A DNA stretch of 64,000 bases. Source: Pectobacterium actinidiae (GTDB lineage: Bacteria > Pseudomonadota > Gammaproteobacteria > Enterobacterales > Enterobacteriaceae). Positions within the stretch are counted from its first letter, which is position 1; every line of letters begins with the position of its first letter. A program made the position numbers and the translations under genes. The notes below the pieces were generated by a model, which made no database searches, was not told where the DNA came from, and worked only from the letters and a program-made list of their open reading frames with translations. Shown here one piece after another: positions 27,514 through 40,100 of the stretch. Where the stretch lies: contig NZ_JRMH01000001.1 of the NCBI RefSeq assembly GCF_000803315.1, positions 2,480,001 to 2,544,000 on the forward strand. The letters run 5' to 3'.

Positions 27514-29058
27514 TTACGACAGCGGCGTCGTGGCCATCGCCACAATGGTGCGAATGCCTTCCAGATAGTTACCGAGGCGTAAGTTCTCATCAAAACTATG
27601 CTGATTATTATCGGCATTCACCAGAGGAACGATGACGTAAGGCACCTTCAATACGCTGACCGCACCGCTCATCGGCAGCGTCCCGCCCATCATGCGATTC
27701 TTCTCTGGTGCGATGCCACGCGGTGCGGTTGTCGTCGCGACGGCCCAGTGACCCAGCGGGGAGTCGATCTCCGTTCTCGCCGCATAGGCACTGCTCGGAT
27801 AGGCCGTCAGGCTAAGGGAAATCAGGTGCGGATATTGTTCGCGTTCGGCCTGTGTGGGTGCCTCACCGGCAATGATATGAAAGCCTTTGCTGGCGATATA
27901 CTGGCGTAACAACACATACATCTCATCCGGCGGCGTTTCCGGCACGGTGCGAATATTCACGCTGGCCGTCGCGGTTGACGGAATGGCGTTCGACGCTTTT
28001 TTGCCCGTATCGCCCGCTCTAATGCCGAGAATATCCAGAGAAGGATATTGCACTGCTTCTGCCGCATTGCTGGCGACATTTTCTAGCCGAGCAACACCAA
28101 AGCGTTTCTCCAACGCCCCAGCGGGAGGGGCGGTCTCCGCGACCTGTTTTTTATCGCTCTCGCTCAACGTAACGCGGTCATAGTAACCGGGGATCGTAAC
28201 CTTACCGTCCGCATCTTTCATGCTGGCTAGCAGCGTTGCCAGATTTTGCACCGGATTGGGAATGACATTGCCATAACCACCGCTGTGCGCCGCCGCGTTC
28301 GCGCCGAAAACCGTCATATCGATTTGGATTGAACCGCGATTGCCAAAGTTGATGCCGGGCTTATTGCTGGACGGCATCGCGCCGTCATAAATCACCATCC
28401 CATCGCTTTTGAGTAGCGTAAGATGATCGGCCATCACCGTCGTCAGACCGGGTGAACCTTTTTCTTCTTCAGAATCTAGCAGCACTTTGATATTGACCGC
28501 AGGTTCAACGCCTTTATCTTTCATTGCGTCCATCGCGGCGAGAAACATCACGATCGGTCCTTTATCATCGGCCGATGCCCGGGCGAAGAGACGCCATTCC
28601 GGATTGATATCCCCTTTCAGCAGGCGCGACTCGGGCAGTGTTTGCCATTTGCCAGCGGCGTCTTTTTCTTTCAGCACAGGCTGCCACGGCGGCGTTTGCC
28701 ATTCGGTTGGATTCACGGGCTGTCCGTCAAAATGCATGTAGAACAAGATGGTTTTACGATCGGCTTTTGGCGTACCCAGCTCAGCATAAACCAGCGGTTT
28801 ATCCCCATTCTTCAGTTGCTGCGTGGTGAAGCCACGCTTCTGAAAAGCCTTTTCCAGCCACTTAGCATTACGCTGAATATCCGCAGGCACGGCAGCATCA
28901 TTTGGCAACGTGAGTAATTCAAGATATTCAGGGAAGCTGTTTTGCGCGTAACGTTCCGCATCGGTGGGTGCCAGTACCAGTTGTGCACTGGCAGGTAAGC
29001 AGAGAATGGCTGCCGACAGCGACAGCGCCGCCAGCGTCAATTTTTTACCGGGAATCAT
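27514..29058 (-). CDS. exported M20-family metallopeptidase
   Basis: A 514-residue M20/M25/M40-type zinc peptidase with a clear signal peptide (MIPGKKLTLAALSLSAAILC, cleavage likely after ASA near residue 25). Metal ligands are visible in MHFDGQP (His, Asp), SADDKGP (bridging Asp), DSEEEKGSP (Glu pair) and the C-terminal NQHSFDEN (His). A dimerisation domain is inserted in the middle. It probably acts as a periplasmic dipeptidase or carboxypeptidase; substrate unknown. It sits between ycjF and tyrR on the same strand with gaps of about 120-135 bases, so it may have its own promoter. Confidence 0.88.
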   Translation of the reverse strand: MIPGKKLTLAALSLSAAILCLPASAQLVLAPTDAERYAQNSFPEYLELLTLPNDAAVPADIQRNAKWLEKAFQKRGFTTQQLKNGDKPLVYAELGTPKADRKTILFYMHFDGQPVNPTEWQTPPWQPVLKEKDAAGKWQTLPESRLLKGDINPEWRLFARASADDKGPIVMFLAAMDAMKDKGVEPAVNIKVLLDSEEEKGSPGLTTVMADHLTLLKSDGMVIYDGAMPSSNKPGINFGNRGSIQIDMTVFGANAAAHSGGYGNVIPNPVQNLATLLASMKDADGKVTIPGYYDRVTLSESDKKQVAETAPPAGALEKRFGVARLENVASNAAEAVQYPSLDILGIRAGDTGKKASNAIPSTATASVNIRTVPETPPDEMYVLLRQYIASKGFHIIAGEAPTQAEREQYPHLISLSLTAYPSSAYAARTEIDSPLGHWAVATTTAPRGIAPEKNRMMGGTLPMSGAVSVLKVPYVIVPLVNADNNQHSFDENLRLGNYLEGIRTIVAMATTPLS

Positions 29059-29181
29059 AAAAACGTCCTGTTATACAGAAATGAGGAGCTTTAATCCTAC
29101 ACACGATTCTGTAACAACGGTACTCACACTGCCGGACAATGAAAAATGTGACGAAGGCGCATACTGCGCGCCTTCGTTCCC

Positions 29182-30225
29182 CTAACGCCCTTTTTGCAGC
29201 GTTTCTTTTACCTGACCAATCAGTTCGCGGCGGAAATCACCGAGGCGTGGCTTGTCATCCAGCCACGGCAGCGGGCGACACAGTTCCATCGCTTTAATGC
29301 CCAGACGTGCCGTCAGCAGCCCCGCACCAATGCCCTGCGCAGCGCGGGTCGATAGCCGTGCAGCAAGATCCTGCGACATCCAATCCATACCAATCTCCCG
29401 CACCAGCTCCGATGCCCCAGCAAACGCGATATTAACTAGCACCAGTCGGAACAGGCGAATGCGGCTGAAATAACCGAGTTCGATGCCGTACAGCGCGGCA
29501 ATACGATTAATCAGACGCAGGTTGCGCCAGGCGATAAAGGCCATATCCACCAGCGCTAGCGGGCTGACGGCAATCATCAACGTCGATTCCGCCGCGGAGC
29601 GGCTGATTTCACGCCGCGCCTGCGTGTCCAGTACGGGCTGAACCAGACGCGCATAAAGCTCCAGCACTTCGCGGTCGTTGTGGGTTTCGTGGAGTGAAGC
29701 CTGCCAGCGTTGTATCGCCGGATGGCCGCTATCCAACCCAGCCTGACGCGCCAGTTTTTCACAGAATTCACGCCCGCGCCCCACGCCGTGGCTGTGTAGC
29801 AAATCGCGTGCTACATCGCGCTCTTCCGCACGTTCTCTCAAGCGATAGAGGCGTCGCCACTCGACGGCCAGCGAACCGACACCCGCCGCCACAATCAGGC
29901 TACCCGCGGTAATACCGCCCAGCGCAATCCAGTCCTGCTGCACCCAGGCGTTGTGCAGCGACTGAACGCCCTGCGCTAGCGCGCTGACACCAAACAGCCC
30001 GATTCCTGCCATCACCATACGCCGCCATAGGCTGCGCTTTGGCCGCAGCGCCGCGCTGATCGCCTCTTCCGCCGCGCCTTCTTCTGGCACTTCCTCTTCG
30101 CGGCTGATCGGGGAAAATGGCGTACCGCTCTGCTCATCAAACGCCAGCCCTGCACGTAGCTGCGGCTGAGGCTCTTGTGGTGAAACATCGTCGAAGGTGA
30201 CGCGGGGTTTTAATGGCTCGTTCAT
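29182..30225 (-). CDS. ycjF: YcjF family inner-membrane protein
   Basis: A 347-residue protein with an acidic soluble N-terminus (about 1-65) and two membrane helices (about 70-125, [18 protein letters not shown] and [18 protein letters not shown]). A conserved C-terminal domain follows that is typical of the TIGR01620/DUF697 family. It overlaps the end of ycjX by four bases, giving tight coupling. YcjX and YcjF are part of the phage-shock regulon in E. coli and Yersinia, but their exact role is unknown. Confidence 0.93.
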   Translation of the reverse strand: MNEPLKPRVTFDDVSPQEPQPQLRAGLAFDEQSGTPFSPISREEEVPEEGAAEEAISAALRPKRSLWRRMVMAGIGLFGVSALAQGVQSLHNAWVQQDWIALGGITAGSLIVAAGVGSLAVEWRRLYRLRERAEERDVARDLLHSHGVGRGREFCEKLARQAGLDSGHPAIQRWQASLHETHNDREVLELYARLVQPVLDTQARREISRSAAESTLMIAVSPLALVDMAFIAWRNLRLINRIAALYGIELGYFSRIRLFRLVLVNIAFAGASELVREIGMDWMSQDLAARLSTRAAQGIGAGLLTARLGIKAMELCRPLPWLDDKPRLGDFRRELIGQVKETLQKGR

Positions 30226-31619
30226 CGCAATTTATCCTTTAGCAGAAAGTCCATGACCGTATCCAACCGGATATGCGGCAACGGCGTGTCTACCGTCATT
30301 TCTCGCGGACGAAATTGATCGAAATGGAAGCCCTGCGTTTGCCAGAATGCGGCACCCGGTAAACGCGCAGGCACTTCACCGGGGTAGACCGTCAACGGCT
30401 GGCCGTCGCTGAGTCGATGCCCTTTCAGCGCAGGAATTTTCTGGCCCTGATGATCGACCACCCCGCTCTGCGTTGACTGGATCGACGCAATGCCTTCACA
30501 GCGCATATCAATGCCTTCAAACGCGGCATTCTGCCACGCTTCTTGCACCAATTGCTGAAGCAACGACACCAGATTGGCGTGCTGATCGGCGGTAATGTGA
30601 TCCGCTTTACTCGCCGCAAACATCAGCTTGTCGATACAGGGCGAGAACAAACGCCGGAACAGCGTGCGCTTCCCGTAATGAAAACTTTGCATCAGTTGGG
30701 TCAACGCCAGCCGCATATCGTTAAACGCATGAATACCGCTATTGAGCGGTTGCAGGCAATCGACCAGAACAATCTGCCGGTCGAAGCGCACAAAGTGATC
30801 TTTATAAAACCCTTTGACGACCGACTGGCAGTAATAGTCAAAACGCTTACGCAGCATGCCGATGTTGGTTTTGTCATCCGCCTGCGCCAGTTTGGCTTCA
30901 CCGATATTATTCACCTGCGGCCAGGGGAAGAATTGCAGCACTGGCGCGCCCGCCAGATCGCCCGGCAGCACAAACCGCCCCGGCTGAATAAAGTGCAGCC
31001 CTTCCTGCTTACAACGGTGCAAATAGTCGGTATAGGCCTGTGCCACCTCGGCAAGCTGGTTTTCATCTGCTGGCGCCAGCGGATCGATTTTCTCGCACAG
31101 CGCCAACCAGGGTTTCGCCCATTCAATGCGTCCCCCTTGCAGCAAACCGCTCATCTGCTGTGACCAGCTCAAATAGGTTTGCTCCAGCAGCGGCAGATCC
31201 AGCAACCACTCGCCGGGGTAATCGACAATTTCGAGATAGAGCGTCGAGGTGTCTTTAAAGTGACGCAGCAATGAATCTTTAGAGCGATAGCGCAGCGCCA
31301 GGCGGATTTCACTCACACCACGCGTCGGCGTCGGCCAATCCGGCGGGGAACCATATAGCGCTGCCATGCCTTCATCATAGGCAAAACGCGGCACGCCCAG
31401 ATCGCGCTGCGGCACGCGTTTCACACCGAGCAAACGCTCTTCGCGCACGGGAGAAAACATCGGCAGGTGTGCCCCGCTGTGGGTGTTCAATAATTGATTG
31501 ACGAACGCAGTGATAAACGCGGTTTTGCCACTGCGGCTCAACCCAGTGACGGCAAGGCGCAGGTGACGATCCACGCCGCGATTGACCAGGGAGTTAATTT
31601 CGTTCTGTAGTCGACTCAT
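30222..31619 (-). CDS. ycjX: YcjX family P-loop NTPase
   Basis: A 465-residue cytoplasmic GTPase-like protein. The P-loop is [10 protein letters not shown] (about residues 26-35), and a switch-like [11 protein letters not shown] lies near residue 130. The start at 31619 ([20 protein letters not shown]) matches the E. coli N-terminus; GTG 31634 and ATG 31631 upstream are alternatives closer to an AGGAG. In Yersinia and E. coli ycjXF are expressed with the psp regulon, here separated from pspABC by the cdi locus. No sigma-54 promoter was noticed in its immediate upstream region. Confidence 0.94.
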   Translation of the reverse strand: MSRLQNEINSLVNRGVDRHLRLAVTGLSRSGKTAFITAFVNQLLNTHSGAHLPMFSPVREERLLGVKRVPQRDLGVPRFAYDEGMAALYGSPPDWPTPTRGVSEIRLALRYRSKDSLLRHFKDTSTLYLEIVDYPGEWLLDLPLLEQTYLSWSQQMSGLLQGGRIEWAKPWLALCEKIDPLAPADENQLAEVAQAYTDYLHRCKQEGLHFIQPGRFVLPGDLAGAPVLQFFPWPQVNNIGEAKLAQADDKTNIGMLRKRFDYYCQSVVKGFYKDHFVRFDRQIVLVDCLQPLNSGIHAFNDMRLALTQLMQSFHYGKRTLFRRLFSPCIDKLMFAASKADHITADQHANLVSLLQQLVQEAWQNAAFEGIDMRCEGIASIQSTQSGVVDHQGQKIPALKGHRLSDGQPLTVYPGEVPARLPGAAFWQTQGFHFDQFRPREMTVDTPLPHIRLDTVMDFLLKDKLR

Positions 31620-31634
31620 TGAATGAACCATCAC

Positions 31635-31870
31635 TCCTGTAATTGAGAAATATATCGTATCAATATAATAAAATCAGACAAAAACCTCACGCCGACATAA
31701 ATTCAGTCACGACTACCTATCTGTGACACTGTATTTTTACCGCCAAAATGTAAAGAAACAGTAATTTTAAGACAACTCTTAGCAAACAAATTGTTAACTT
31801 ACATAACCTGAAATTGTTCCAATTAACAAATGTTGCCCCAATAACAATCAATAATTCAGGTTAATTAATT
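31635..31870. other. AT-rich region upstream of cdiB and ycjX
   Basis: This 236-base divergent region is strongly AT-rich and contains several A/T tracts (TTAACAAAT, AATTAATTAAT) that would suit H-NS-type silencing. ACCTGAA (near 31807) and TTCAGGT (near 31855) form a widely spaced inverted repeat just before the cdiB start. No ORF is supported. Confidence 0.5.
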
Positions 31871-33613
31871 ATGCTACGGAATGCGTCATTCTCTGACGGG
31901 TATCAACCTGCGCGTCTCAGCCAGCTTGCGCTATTTATTTTATTGACCACCTCAGCAAGCAGCTGGGCGGCAGATAATAATCTGACGCCTCTTGCCGCGC
32001 CGAATCGTGTGGATGAACAGCTAAATATTAACCAGCAGGATCGCCAACGTGCGATGCAGCAGCAATTAGCCCCGCAAACACCCGATGTGCGTTTGCAGCC
32101 CCCTTCTTCATTCTTTACTAAACTACAATTTCCTCAAGAGCAACAGTGCTTTACGCTGTATCACATTATCCTGACCGGTAAAGAAGATTTCCCCTCCTGG
32201 CTGCGTATTCCGCTACAGCAGCTGGCCGATCAGGGTAAAGGTCAGTGCCTGGGCGCTCAGGGTGTCAACCTGCTAATGAGTGCGCTGCAAAACCGTCTGA
32301 TTGATCATGGCTATGTCACCGCGCGCGTGATGGCACCGCCGCAAAACCTGAAAACCGGCACCTTGCATATCACCCTGATTCCAGGGAAAACACGCCAGAT
32401 CAAACTGACCAAAGAGAGCGATCGCTACGTGAACCTCTGGAGCGCCCTGCCAGCGCGTGAAGGCGAACTGCTGGATCTGCGTGATATCGAGCAGGGACTG
32501 GAAAACCTGCAACGCGTGCCAACCGTACAGGCAGAAATGGCGATTGTTCCGGGCGAACAGCCCGGCGAAAGCGACATTGACGTGACCTGGAAACAGGAAA
32601 AAATGTGGCGTCTCGGCGCAACGCTTGATGATTCAGGCACCGAAACCACCGGTCGTTATCAGGGCGGCCTGACGCTGTATATCGATAATCCCTTCTCGCT
32701 CAGCGATCTGTTCTACATTTCCGGCAACCACGACCTTGAATCCGGCAGCGAAAAAGGCAGCAAGAACTACATGCTGCACTACTCCGTGCCGTTCGGCTAC
32801 TGGATGGCGGGCGTCACCGCCAGCGGCTACGACTACAACCAGAATGTGGCGGGCGCGTATGAAGACTACAACTACAGCGGCAACAGCAAAAACCTTAACT
32901 TCCAACTGAGTCGGGTGCTGTACCGTAGCGGCAGTCAGAAAACGTCAATGAGCTATGAAATTCTGACGCGCGAATCACAGAACTTCGTCAACGATACCGA
33001 AGTGGATGTGCAGCGGCGTAAAACCAGCGCCTGGCGTCTGGGCTTGCAGCACCGCCACTACTTCGGCGCCACCACGCTTGATGCAGCAGTGAGCTACCAG
33101 CGCGGCACTCGCTGGTTCGGCGCTATTCCGGCGCAGGAAGAGTATTTCGATGAAGGCACCGCGCTGGCGAAAATTATCCAACTCAATGCACAACTCGATG
33201 TGCCGTTTACGCTGGGCAATCAGACCTTCCGCTACAACGTACAGTATCTGCGCCAGATCAACCACACCAAACTCACGCCACAGGATCAGTTGTCGATTGG
33301 TAACCGCTGGACCGTGCGCGGCTTCGACGGTGAACGCACTCTGACGGCCGACCGCGGCTGGTTCGTGCGCAACGATCTGGCCTGGCGCACGCCGCTGCCC
33401 AATCAGGAACTGTATCTCGGCGCTGACTACGGCGAAGTTGACGGCACGCGTGATTACCTCGCCGGAAAACATCTGGCGGGCGGTGTACTTGGCCTGCGTG
33501 GTAACGCCTTTAACACCGGCTATGACCTGTTTGTCGGTGTGCCGTTCTCCAAACCGGAAGGGTTCCACACCAGCCCGGTCACCCTCGGCTTCAACCTCAG
33601 TTGGCAGTACTAA
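31871..33613 (+). CDS. cdiB: CdiB/TpsB outer-membrane transporter
   Basis: A 580-residue ShlB/FhaC/HecB-type two-partner secretion transporter. The signal peptide ends near residue 34 (SSWAA). A POTRA pair spans about 80-240 ([26 protein letters not shown]), followed by a 16-stranded beta-barrel. The VRGF plug-loop motif is at 482-485, and the chain ends in the aromatic residue expected for BAM-assembled barrels (LSWQY). It exports CdiA through the outer membrane. A Shine-Dalgarno for the next gene overlaps its end. First gene of the cdiBCAI operon. Confidence 0.95.
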   Translation: MLRNASFSDGYQPARLSQLALFILLTTSASSWAADNNLTPLAAPNRVDEQLNINQQDRQRAMQQQLAPQTPDVRLQPPSSFFTKLQFPQEQQCFTLYHIILTGKEDFPSWLRIPLQQLADQGKGQCLGAQGVNLLMSALQNRLIDHGYVTARVMAPPQNLKTGTLHITLIPGKTRQIKLTKESDRYVNLWSALPAREGELLDLRDIEQGLENLQRVPTVQAEMAIVPGEQPGESDIDVTWKQEKMWRLGATLDDSGTETTGRYQGGLTLYIDNPFSLSDLFYISGNHDLESGSEKGSKNYMLHYSVPFGYWMAGVTASGYDYNQNVAGAYEDYNYSGNSKNLNFQLSRVLYRSGSQKTSMSYEILTRESQNFVNDTEVDVQRRKTSAWRLGLQHRHYFGATTLDAAVSYQRGTRWFGAIPAQEEYFDEGTALAKIIQLNAQLDVPFTLGNQTFRYNVQYLRQINHTKLTPQDQLSIGNRWTVRGFDGERTLTADRGWFVRNDLAWRTPLPNQELYLGADYGEVDGTRDYLAGKHLAGGVLGLRGNAFNTGYDLFVGVPFSKPEGFHTSPVTLGFNLSWQY

Positions 33614-33624
33614 GGAGGCGCGTG

Positions 33625-34140
33625 ATGAAGATTCCTGTTAATGGCTATCAGTTAACCGCACCGCTGCTCGGCGGTCAATTCAGCGAGGCGGAAGCGCTTG
33701 GCGCGGCGGTCTGGCTGTGGATGCATTCGGAACAGCACCGCGATATTCCGCTCAGTGTGCTGCCGACGCTGCTGTTGCCTGCCATCAAACATCAGCAGTT
33801 TGTTATCGCCAGCCGCGATGACAAGCCCATGTTTTTCCTCAGTTGGGCGTGGATGGATGAAGAAGCGGAACAGCGCTACCTCACCGGCCCCGGCATTCTG
33901 GTGCAGCCGCAGGACTGGACCAGCGGCGACCGCCTGTGGTTCCGCGACTGGGTCGCGCCATTCGGCGATCAGCAGGCGTTTCGCCGCATCGTCGGCGGCA
34001 CGCTGTTTCCCCATTTATGTGGCCGTGCGCTGTACCACAAAGGGGCGGAACGCGGACAACGGGTATTGCAGTTCCGTGGCGATGATGTCACACAGCAACA
34101 ATTCAGACTCTGGCAGCAGAACACGCCGCTGGTTGCTTAA
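33625..34140 (+). CDS. cdiC: CdiC: HlyC-like toxin-activating lysine acyltransferase
   Basis: A 171-residue protein of the RTX-toxin acyltransferase family. The conserved VWLWMHSEQHRD (about residues 29-40) supplies the catalytic His, and later motifs include FLSWAW (about 70) and WFRDWVAPFG (about 106). In HlyC a fatty acid is moved from acyl carrier protein to lysines of the toxin. Similar genes sit between cdiB and cdiA in some CDI loci and are presumed to acylate CdiA. The ATG at 33625 is six bases after AAGGAGG. It lies 27 bases before cdiA. Confidence 0.9.
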   Translation: MKIPVNGYQLTAPLLGGQFSEAEALGAAVWLWMHSEQHRDIPLSVLPTLLLPAIKHQQFVIASRDDKPMFFLSWAWMDEEAEQRYLTGPGILVQPQDWTSGDRLWFRDWVAPFGDQQAFRRIVGGTLFPHLCGRALYHKGAERGQRVLQFRGDDVTQQQFRLWQQNTPLVA

Positions 34141-34167
34141 CATCACTTTTAGCAGGGATAACTTTTC

Positions 34168-37100
34168 GTGAATAAGAACCTCTATCGCATCATTTTCAAC
34201 AAGGCTCGCGGCCTGTTAATGGTGGTTTCCGAAATCAACCGCGGCCAGGGTAAAAGCGGTGCAAACGGCGTCGGACATACGCTGAGCCAACTGATTGGCC
34301 GCATGAAGCCCACGGCCTTCCTGACCATGACGGCACTCGGTTTGGTCACGCTCGCGCCACAGGCGCTGGCGGCCGGGATTGTTGCCGACAAAAGCGCCCC
34401 GGGCGGCCAGCAGCCGAATGTCATGCAGAGCGCCAACGGCACGCCGCAGGTCAATATCCAGACGCCGAGCGCCGGTGGTGTTTCGCATAACAAATACACC
34501 CAGTTTGACGTCGATAACAAAGGCGCCATTCTCAATAACTCGCATAAGCAGGTACAGACCCAGATGGGCGGCTGGGTGGCGGGTAACCCATGGCTGGCGA
34601 AAGGCGAAGCCAAAATCATTCTTAACGAGGTCAACTCGCGCGACCCGAGCAAGCTGAACGGCTATGTCGAAGTGGCAGGCCGTAAGGCGCAGGTGGTCAT
34701 TGCCAACCCGGCGGGCATCAGTTGCGATGGTTGTGGCTTCATTAACGCCAACCGCGCCACCCTGACCACCGGCACGCCGCAGATGACCAACGGCGAACTG
34801 CGCGGTTACCGCGTGGGCAAAGGTGAAATCGTGGTGGAAGGCGCAGGCATGGACAGCAGTCGCCAGGATTATACCGACCTGATTGCCCGCACCGTGAAGG
34901 TCAATGCCGGTATCTGGGCGAAAGATGTGACTGTCACCAGCGGTAAAAACGAGGTGACCGCCGATAACAGCACGGCCACAGCCAGCAGCGCGACCGACAG
35001 CGACAGCAGCGACGTCAAGCCGACGCTGGCGATCGACGTCGCCCAGTTGGGTGGCATGTATGCCGGTAAAATCCGTCTGGTGGCGACCGAGCAAGGGGTC
35101 GGCGTCAGCAACAAGGGCACACTCGGCACTCAGGCGGGTGATATCACCATTAACGCGAATGGCGATATCGTCAACAGCGGTTCGGTCAATGCCGGACAGG
35201 ATCTGCTGCTGGGCGGTAAAAAAGTCGATAACAGCGGCACCCTGTTCGCCCAGCGAGATCAGAGCACCACCGCCAGCGACGAGGTGACCAACAGCGGCCT
35301 GATCGCCGCCAAAGGTAACACCCGTGTGCGCGGCGCAACCATCCGCAACAGCAAAGGCGCGGCCATTGCCGCCGGGATGAAAACCGACGGCACCCTGGCT
35401 AACAGCGGCAATCTCATTCTCGCCAGCGACGGTAAACTGACCAGCCAGGGTCAGGCGCTGGCCGGTGGCGATTTGAACGCCAGCGCCAGTCACATTGATC
35501 TCAGCGGCAGCGATACCGCCGCGCATCACGCCACCCTGACCAGCAGCAGCGATATCATCACCGACGACGCGCAACTGCTGGCAAGTGGCGATTTGAAACT
35601 CTCAGCCGCCGGTAAACTCAGCAACGATCGCGGCGTGATTAACGCTAATGCGCTACAGGCCAGCACACCGGTTATCAGCAACCGCGGTGGCCAATTACTC
35701 CAGAGCGGTGACAGCGATCTGCAACTCAGCAGCGGCAGCATTAATAACCAGAATGGCCGCATCGCCGCTAATGCCAAAAAATTCAGCGTACAGAGTGCCA
35801 GCCTGAATAATCAGGGCGGCACCATTATGGCGGCCGGTTCCGGTTCGCTGGATGTGACGGCCAGCAGTGAACTGAATAACCAGAACGGTACGCTGGCCGC
35901 CGCCAGCGATCTGGCCATCGCCACGCCGTTGCTGAACAACAATCTGGGACAGATCTCCGCCAATAAGCAGCTGACGCTCGATCAGCAAAACGGCAGCGCC
36001 CTCGCCCGCACCGCAGCCACCAGCAGCGATCTGCGTATCAGCAATGAGGGTGGCCGTCTGGTAGCGGGTCAGCAACTGACCTTCCGCGGTCGCGAGATTA
36101 ACGGCAGCGGTGAAGTTTTGTCACTTGGCGATATGGATCTCAGTTTCGCCGACGGCTTCAGCAACAGCGGTAAAACGCTGGCGAACGGCGATCTGACGCT
36201 GAATGTAAACAACAGCCTGATCAACACGGCGCTGCTTGGCGCAGGCGGTAAGCTGAATGTCCAGGCCAGCAACATCGATAACCAGGCTACTGGCGAACTA
36301 AGCGCGCAACAGAGCACGCTGAACGCCAGCGATACGCTGAGCAACCGCGGCTTGATCGACGGCGTGCTGACGCGCATCAACGCCAGCACCGTGAACAATA
36401 TCGGCACCGGCCGCATTTATGGCGACGGTCTGGCGATCGGCGCAGCGACGCTGAATAACCTGGCGGAAAATAACAGCACGGCCACCATTGCGGCGCGTCA
36501 GCGTCTCGATCTGGGCGTCGGTACGCTGAATAACCGCGACCATTCCCTGATCTACAGCGACGGTGATATGGCGATTGGCGGAGCGCTGGATGCGGATGCG
36601 CTGGCGACCGGCAAAGCGGGTGAAATCAACAACCACAGCTCGACTATCGAATCGGTAGGCAACATGGCGCTAAGCTTCACCGCGCTAAACAATATCAACG
36701 ACAACTTCGCTACCAGCATGGTGCATTTGTCCCAGCAGCAGAAAGATGAGTATATGGTGGTGGACCTGAATAATGGCGTCCACTACAGCCCTGACGACTA
36801 CAACATCCGCTTCTACAAAGATGAAGTCCGCCATATCTGTATCGAAGGTGTGGTGTGTGGTCGTGACCATTACTATCAGTACAGCTATACCGAGACCATC
36901 AGTGAAGCGCAGATCACCCAGAGCGATCCGGCGAAAATTATCGCTGGCGGTCAGATTTCGCTCTCCGGCGATAAGCTGCTGAACGACAAGAGCCAGATTA
37001 TTGCTGGCGGCACGCTGCTGACGGCGGTGAAGGAACTGGTGAACACCGAAGTCACCGGTCAGAAACTGACGGAAAAAGTCGGACAGGTGATCGAATGGGA

Positions 37101-40100
37101 TCGTATCCACCGTAAAGGCAGTGACGACCAGAAAGCCAGAGCGTCTGCCTATACCCCGCCAACGGAAATCCAGTCCATCAGCCTCAGCCCGAGCGTGATG
37201 AAGGAGAATACCCAGGCGACCAGCAGCGCGCCATCGCTGGCGGATTATGCCGCGCAGCGCGTGGAAGTGGCCGGACAGAACACCGATGTGATTCGTTCCA
37301 TGACGCCGGACGCTTCCCTGCCAACCGGCAGCCTGTTCACTACCCTGCCGGACGCCACCAGCAGCTATCTGATCGAAACCGATCCGCGCTTTACCAACCA
37401 GAAAACCTGGCTGAGTTCCGACTATATGCTGAGTCAGCTGCGGACCGATCCGTCGATTACGCAAAAACGTCTCGGCGATGGCTTCTACGAGCAGCGCCTG
37501 GTGCGTGAGCAGATTGTTGAGCTGGTCGGTCAGCGTTATCTGGCCGATTACACCAGCGATGAAGATCAATACAAAGGTCTGATGGAAGCGGGCGTCAGCT
37601 TCGCGAAACAATTCAACCTGGTGCCGGGCGTGGCGCTCACCGCCGAGCAGATGAAACAGATCACTCAGGATATGGTGTGGCTGGTGGCGCAGGATGTGAA
37701 GATGCCGGATGGCACCACCCAGAATGTGCTGGTACCGCAGGTGTATGCACAGGTGCAGCAAGGCGATATGGACGGCAGCGGTGCGCTGCTGGCCGGTAAA
37801 AATGTCAGCATTGGCGTCAGCGGCGGCATGCTGAACAGCGGGCGAATCAGCGCCACCCAGTTGGTCAGCGTTTCCGGCGACGATATCGTCAATGTTGGCG
37901 GCATTATCGCTGGTAAGTCCGTTTCGCTGAAGGCGACCAACGATATCACCAATACCGGTGGCATGGTGCGTGCAACCGATACCCTGCTGGCGCAGGCCGG
38001 ACGCGATATCACCGTTGCCAGCGAGACCAACCACGCGGAAAGTCAGAACGGCAGTAACAGCTTCAGCCGTGACAATCTCGACCGCGTGGCGGGCATGTAT
38101 GTGCAGGGTGACGACGGCAAACTGCTGCTACAGGCAGGCCGTGATGTCAATCTACAGGCCGCACAGGTGGTTAGCTCCGGTGAAAACAGCCAGACGCAGA
38201 TCGCTGCTAACCGCGATATCAATATGACCACCGTCACCACCGGCAGCAGCGACAAGGTGGTGTGGGATAAAGATAACCATGTCACACAGACGCTGACTCA
38301 GGTACAAGGCAGTGAAGTCACCAGCGACGGCAATATCTCGCTGAATGCCGGCAATAATATTAACGCCCAGGCGACGAAACTGAATGCCGATCGGCAGCTT
38401 GCGCTGACCGCCACCAATGATATCAACCTCGGCAGCGCCAGCAGCCAGGAATATCTGGATATGAACTCCAAGGTGAAAGGTTCCGGCTTCCTGTCGAAAC
38501 GCACGACCACGACCCGCGCCGGTTACGATGCCACGCTGGCGAACGGCAGCAGCCTTGGCGGGGAAAATATCTCCCTCACTGCGGGTAACAACCTGAATAT
38601 CACCGGCAGCGATGTGGCGGCGGATCAGGATCTGGCATTGCGTGCCGGGAATGACCTCAATGTCACGGCGGCGGAAGAGAGCCGCGACAGCTGGTCGATG
38701 AAGAAAACCACCAAGTCAGGCCTAATGAGCAGCGGCGGCATTGGCTTCTTTGTCGGCTCGATCAAAGAGAGTTCGACCTCCGATACCGCGGCGCTGACCC
38801 ACAATAACAGCACGCTGGGCAGCGTCGATGGTGATACCAGCCTGGTGGCGGGCAATAATATTGCCGTGCAGGGTTCTGACGTGATCGCCGGTAACGACAT
38901 CAATATGGTGGCGAACAATATCACCATTGATGCCGCGAATAACCAGAGCACCACCGACACCACTTACGAGCGCAAACAGACGGGTCTGACGTTGGCGCTG
39001 TCCGGCGCGATTGGCAGCGCGATCAACACCGCTTACACCAGCGCGAAAGCTGCCGATGAGCAGCAGGATGGTCGTATGGCATCGCTGCAGAAGCTGAAAT
39101 CCGGTCTGGCAGGCGTACAGGCCGCTCAGGCCGCAGTACTGGCATCGCAGAACGCCACCGACCAGAACGCCATTGGTGTCAGCCTGTCGCTGAGCACCTC
39201 GAAGTCGAAGAGCGAGAGCCACAGCGAAGCGGTCAACGCCTCCGGCAGCACCGTGCAGGCAGGCAACAATATCAACCTGGTGGCGACCGGCTCAGAAAAT
39301 GGCACCGATGGCGATCTGACCATCGGCGGCAGCCAGTTGAAAGCGGGTAACGATGTGCTGCTGTCGGCAAACCGCGATATCAACCTGCTGTCAGCGCAGA
39401 ATACCCAGTTGCAGACCGGCAAGAACAGCAGTAGCGGCGGCGGCGTGGGCATCAGCATCGGCGCTGGCCAAGGTGGCGCAGGGATCAGCGTGTTTGCCAA
39501 CGCCAGTAAAGGTTCCGGTAACGAGAATGGTGATGGCCTGACCCATACTGAAACCACCGTCGACGCGGGTAATAAACTGACGGTAAACAGCGGACGTGAT
39601 ACCACCCTGCGCGGCGCACAGCTGAGTGCCGATCAGGTGGTAGCCAATGTCGGTCGTAACCTGACGCTGCAAAGTGAGCAGGACGTGAATAACTACGACT
39701 CGAAGCAGAAGAACAGCTCAGCAGGCGCCAGCTTCACCTTTGGCAGCATGACTGGCAGCGTCAGCGCCAGCGTGGCGAAGGACAAAATCCACAGCACCTA
39801 TAACAGCGTGCAGGAGCAGACCGGTATCTTCGCGGGTGACGGCGGCTTCGATATCAACGTCGGTAACCACACGCAGCTGGATGGTGCGGTGATTGGCAGC
39901 ACTGCCAGCGAAGATAAAAATCGTCTCAGTACTGGCACGCTGGGCTTCAGCAATATCGATAACAGTGCAGAGTTTGAAGTATCGCACAGCAGCGTCGGCA
40001 TCAGCACTGGCGGATTGGGCGCACAGGATCTGCTGAAAAATGCCGTGCAGAATCTGGCGGCCAATGGTCTGGGAGCGGATGGCAGCGATGGGAATGCTTC

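Noticed and set aside
27308..27568. 86-codon plus-strand frame between tyrR and the M20 peptidase
   Set aside because: It overlaps the start of tyrR and the end of the peptidase gene on the other strand and has no independent support.
34216..35574. 452-codon open frame on the minus strand within cdiA
   Set aside because: It is the mirror of GC-rich repetitive cdiA coding sequence, lacks a good start and domain, and lies wholly opposite a strongly supported gene.
36685..38034. 449-codon open frame on the minus strand within cdiA
   Set aside because: Same reason: antisense shadow of cdiA, with no ribosome binding site or recognisable domain.
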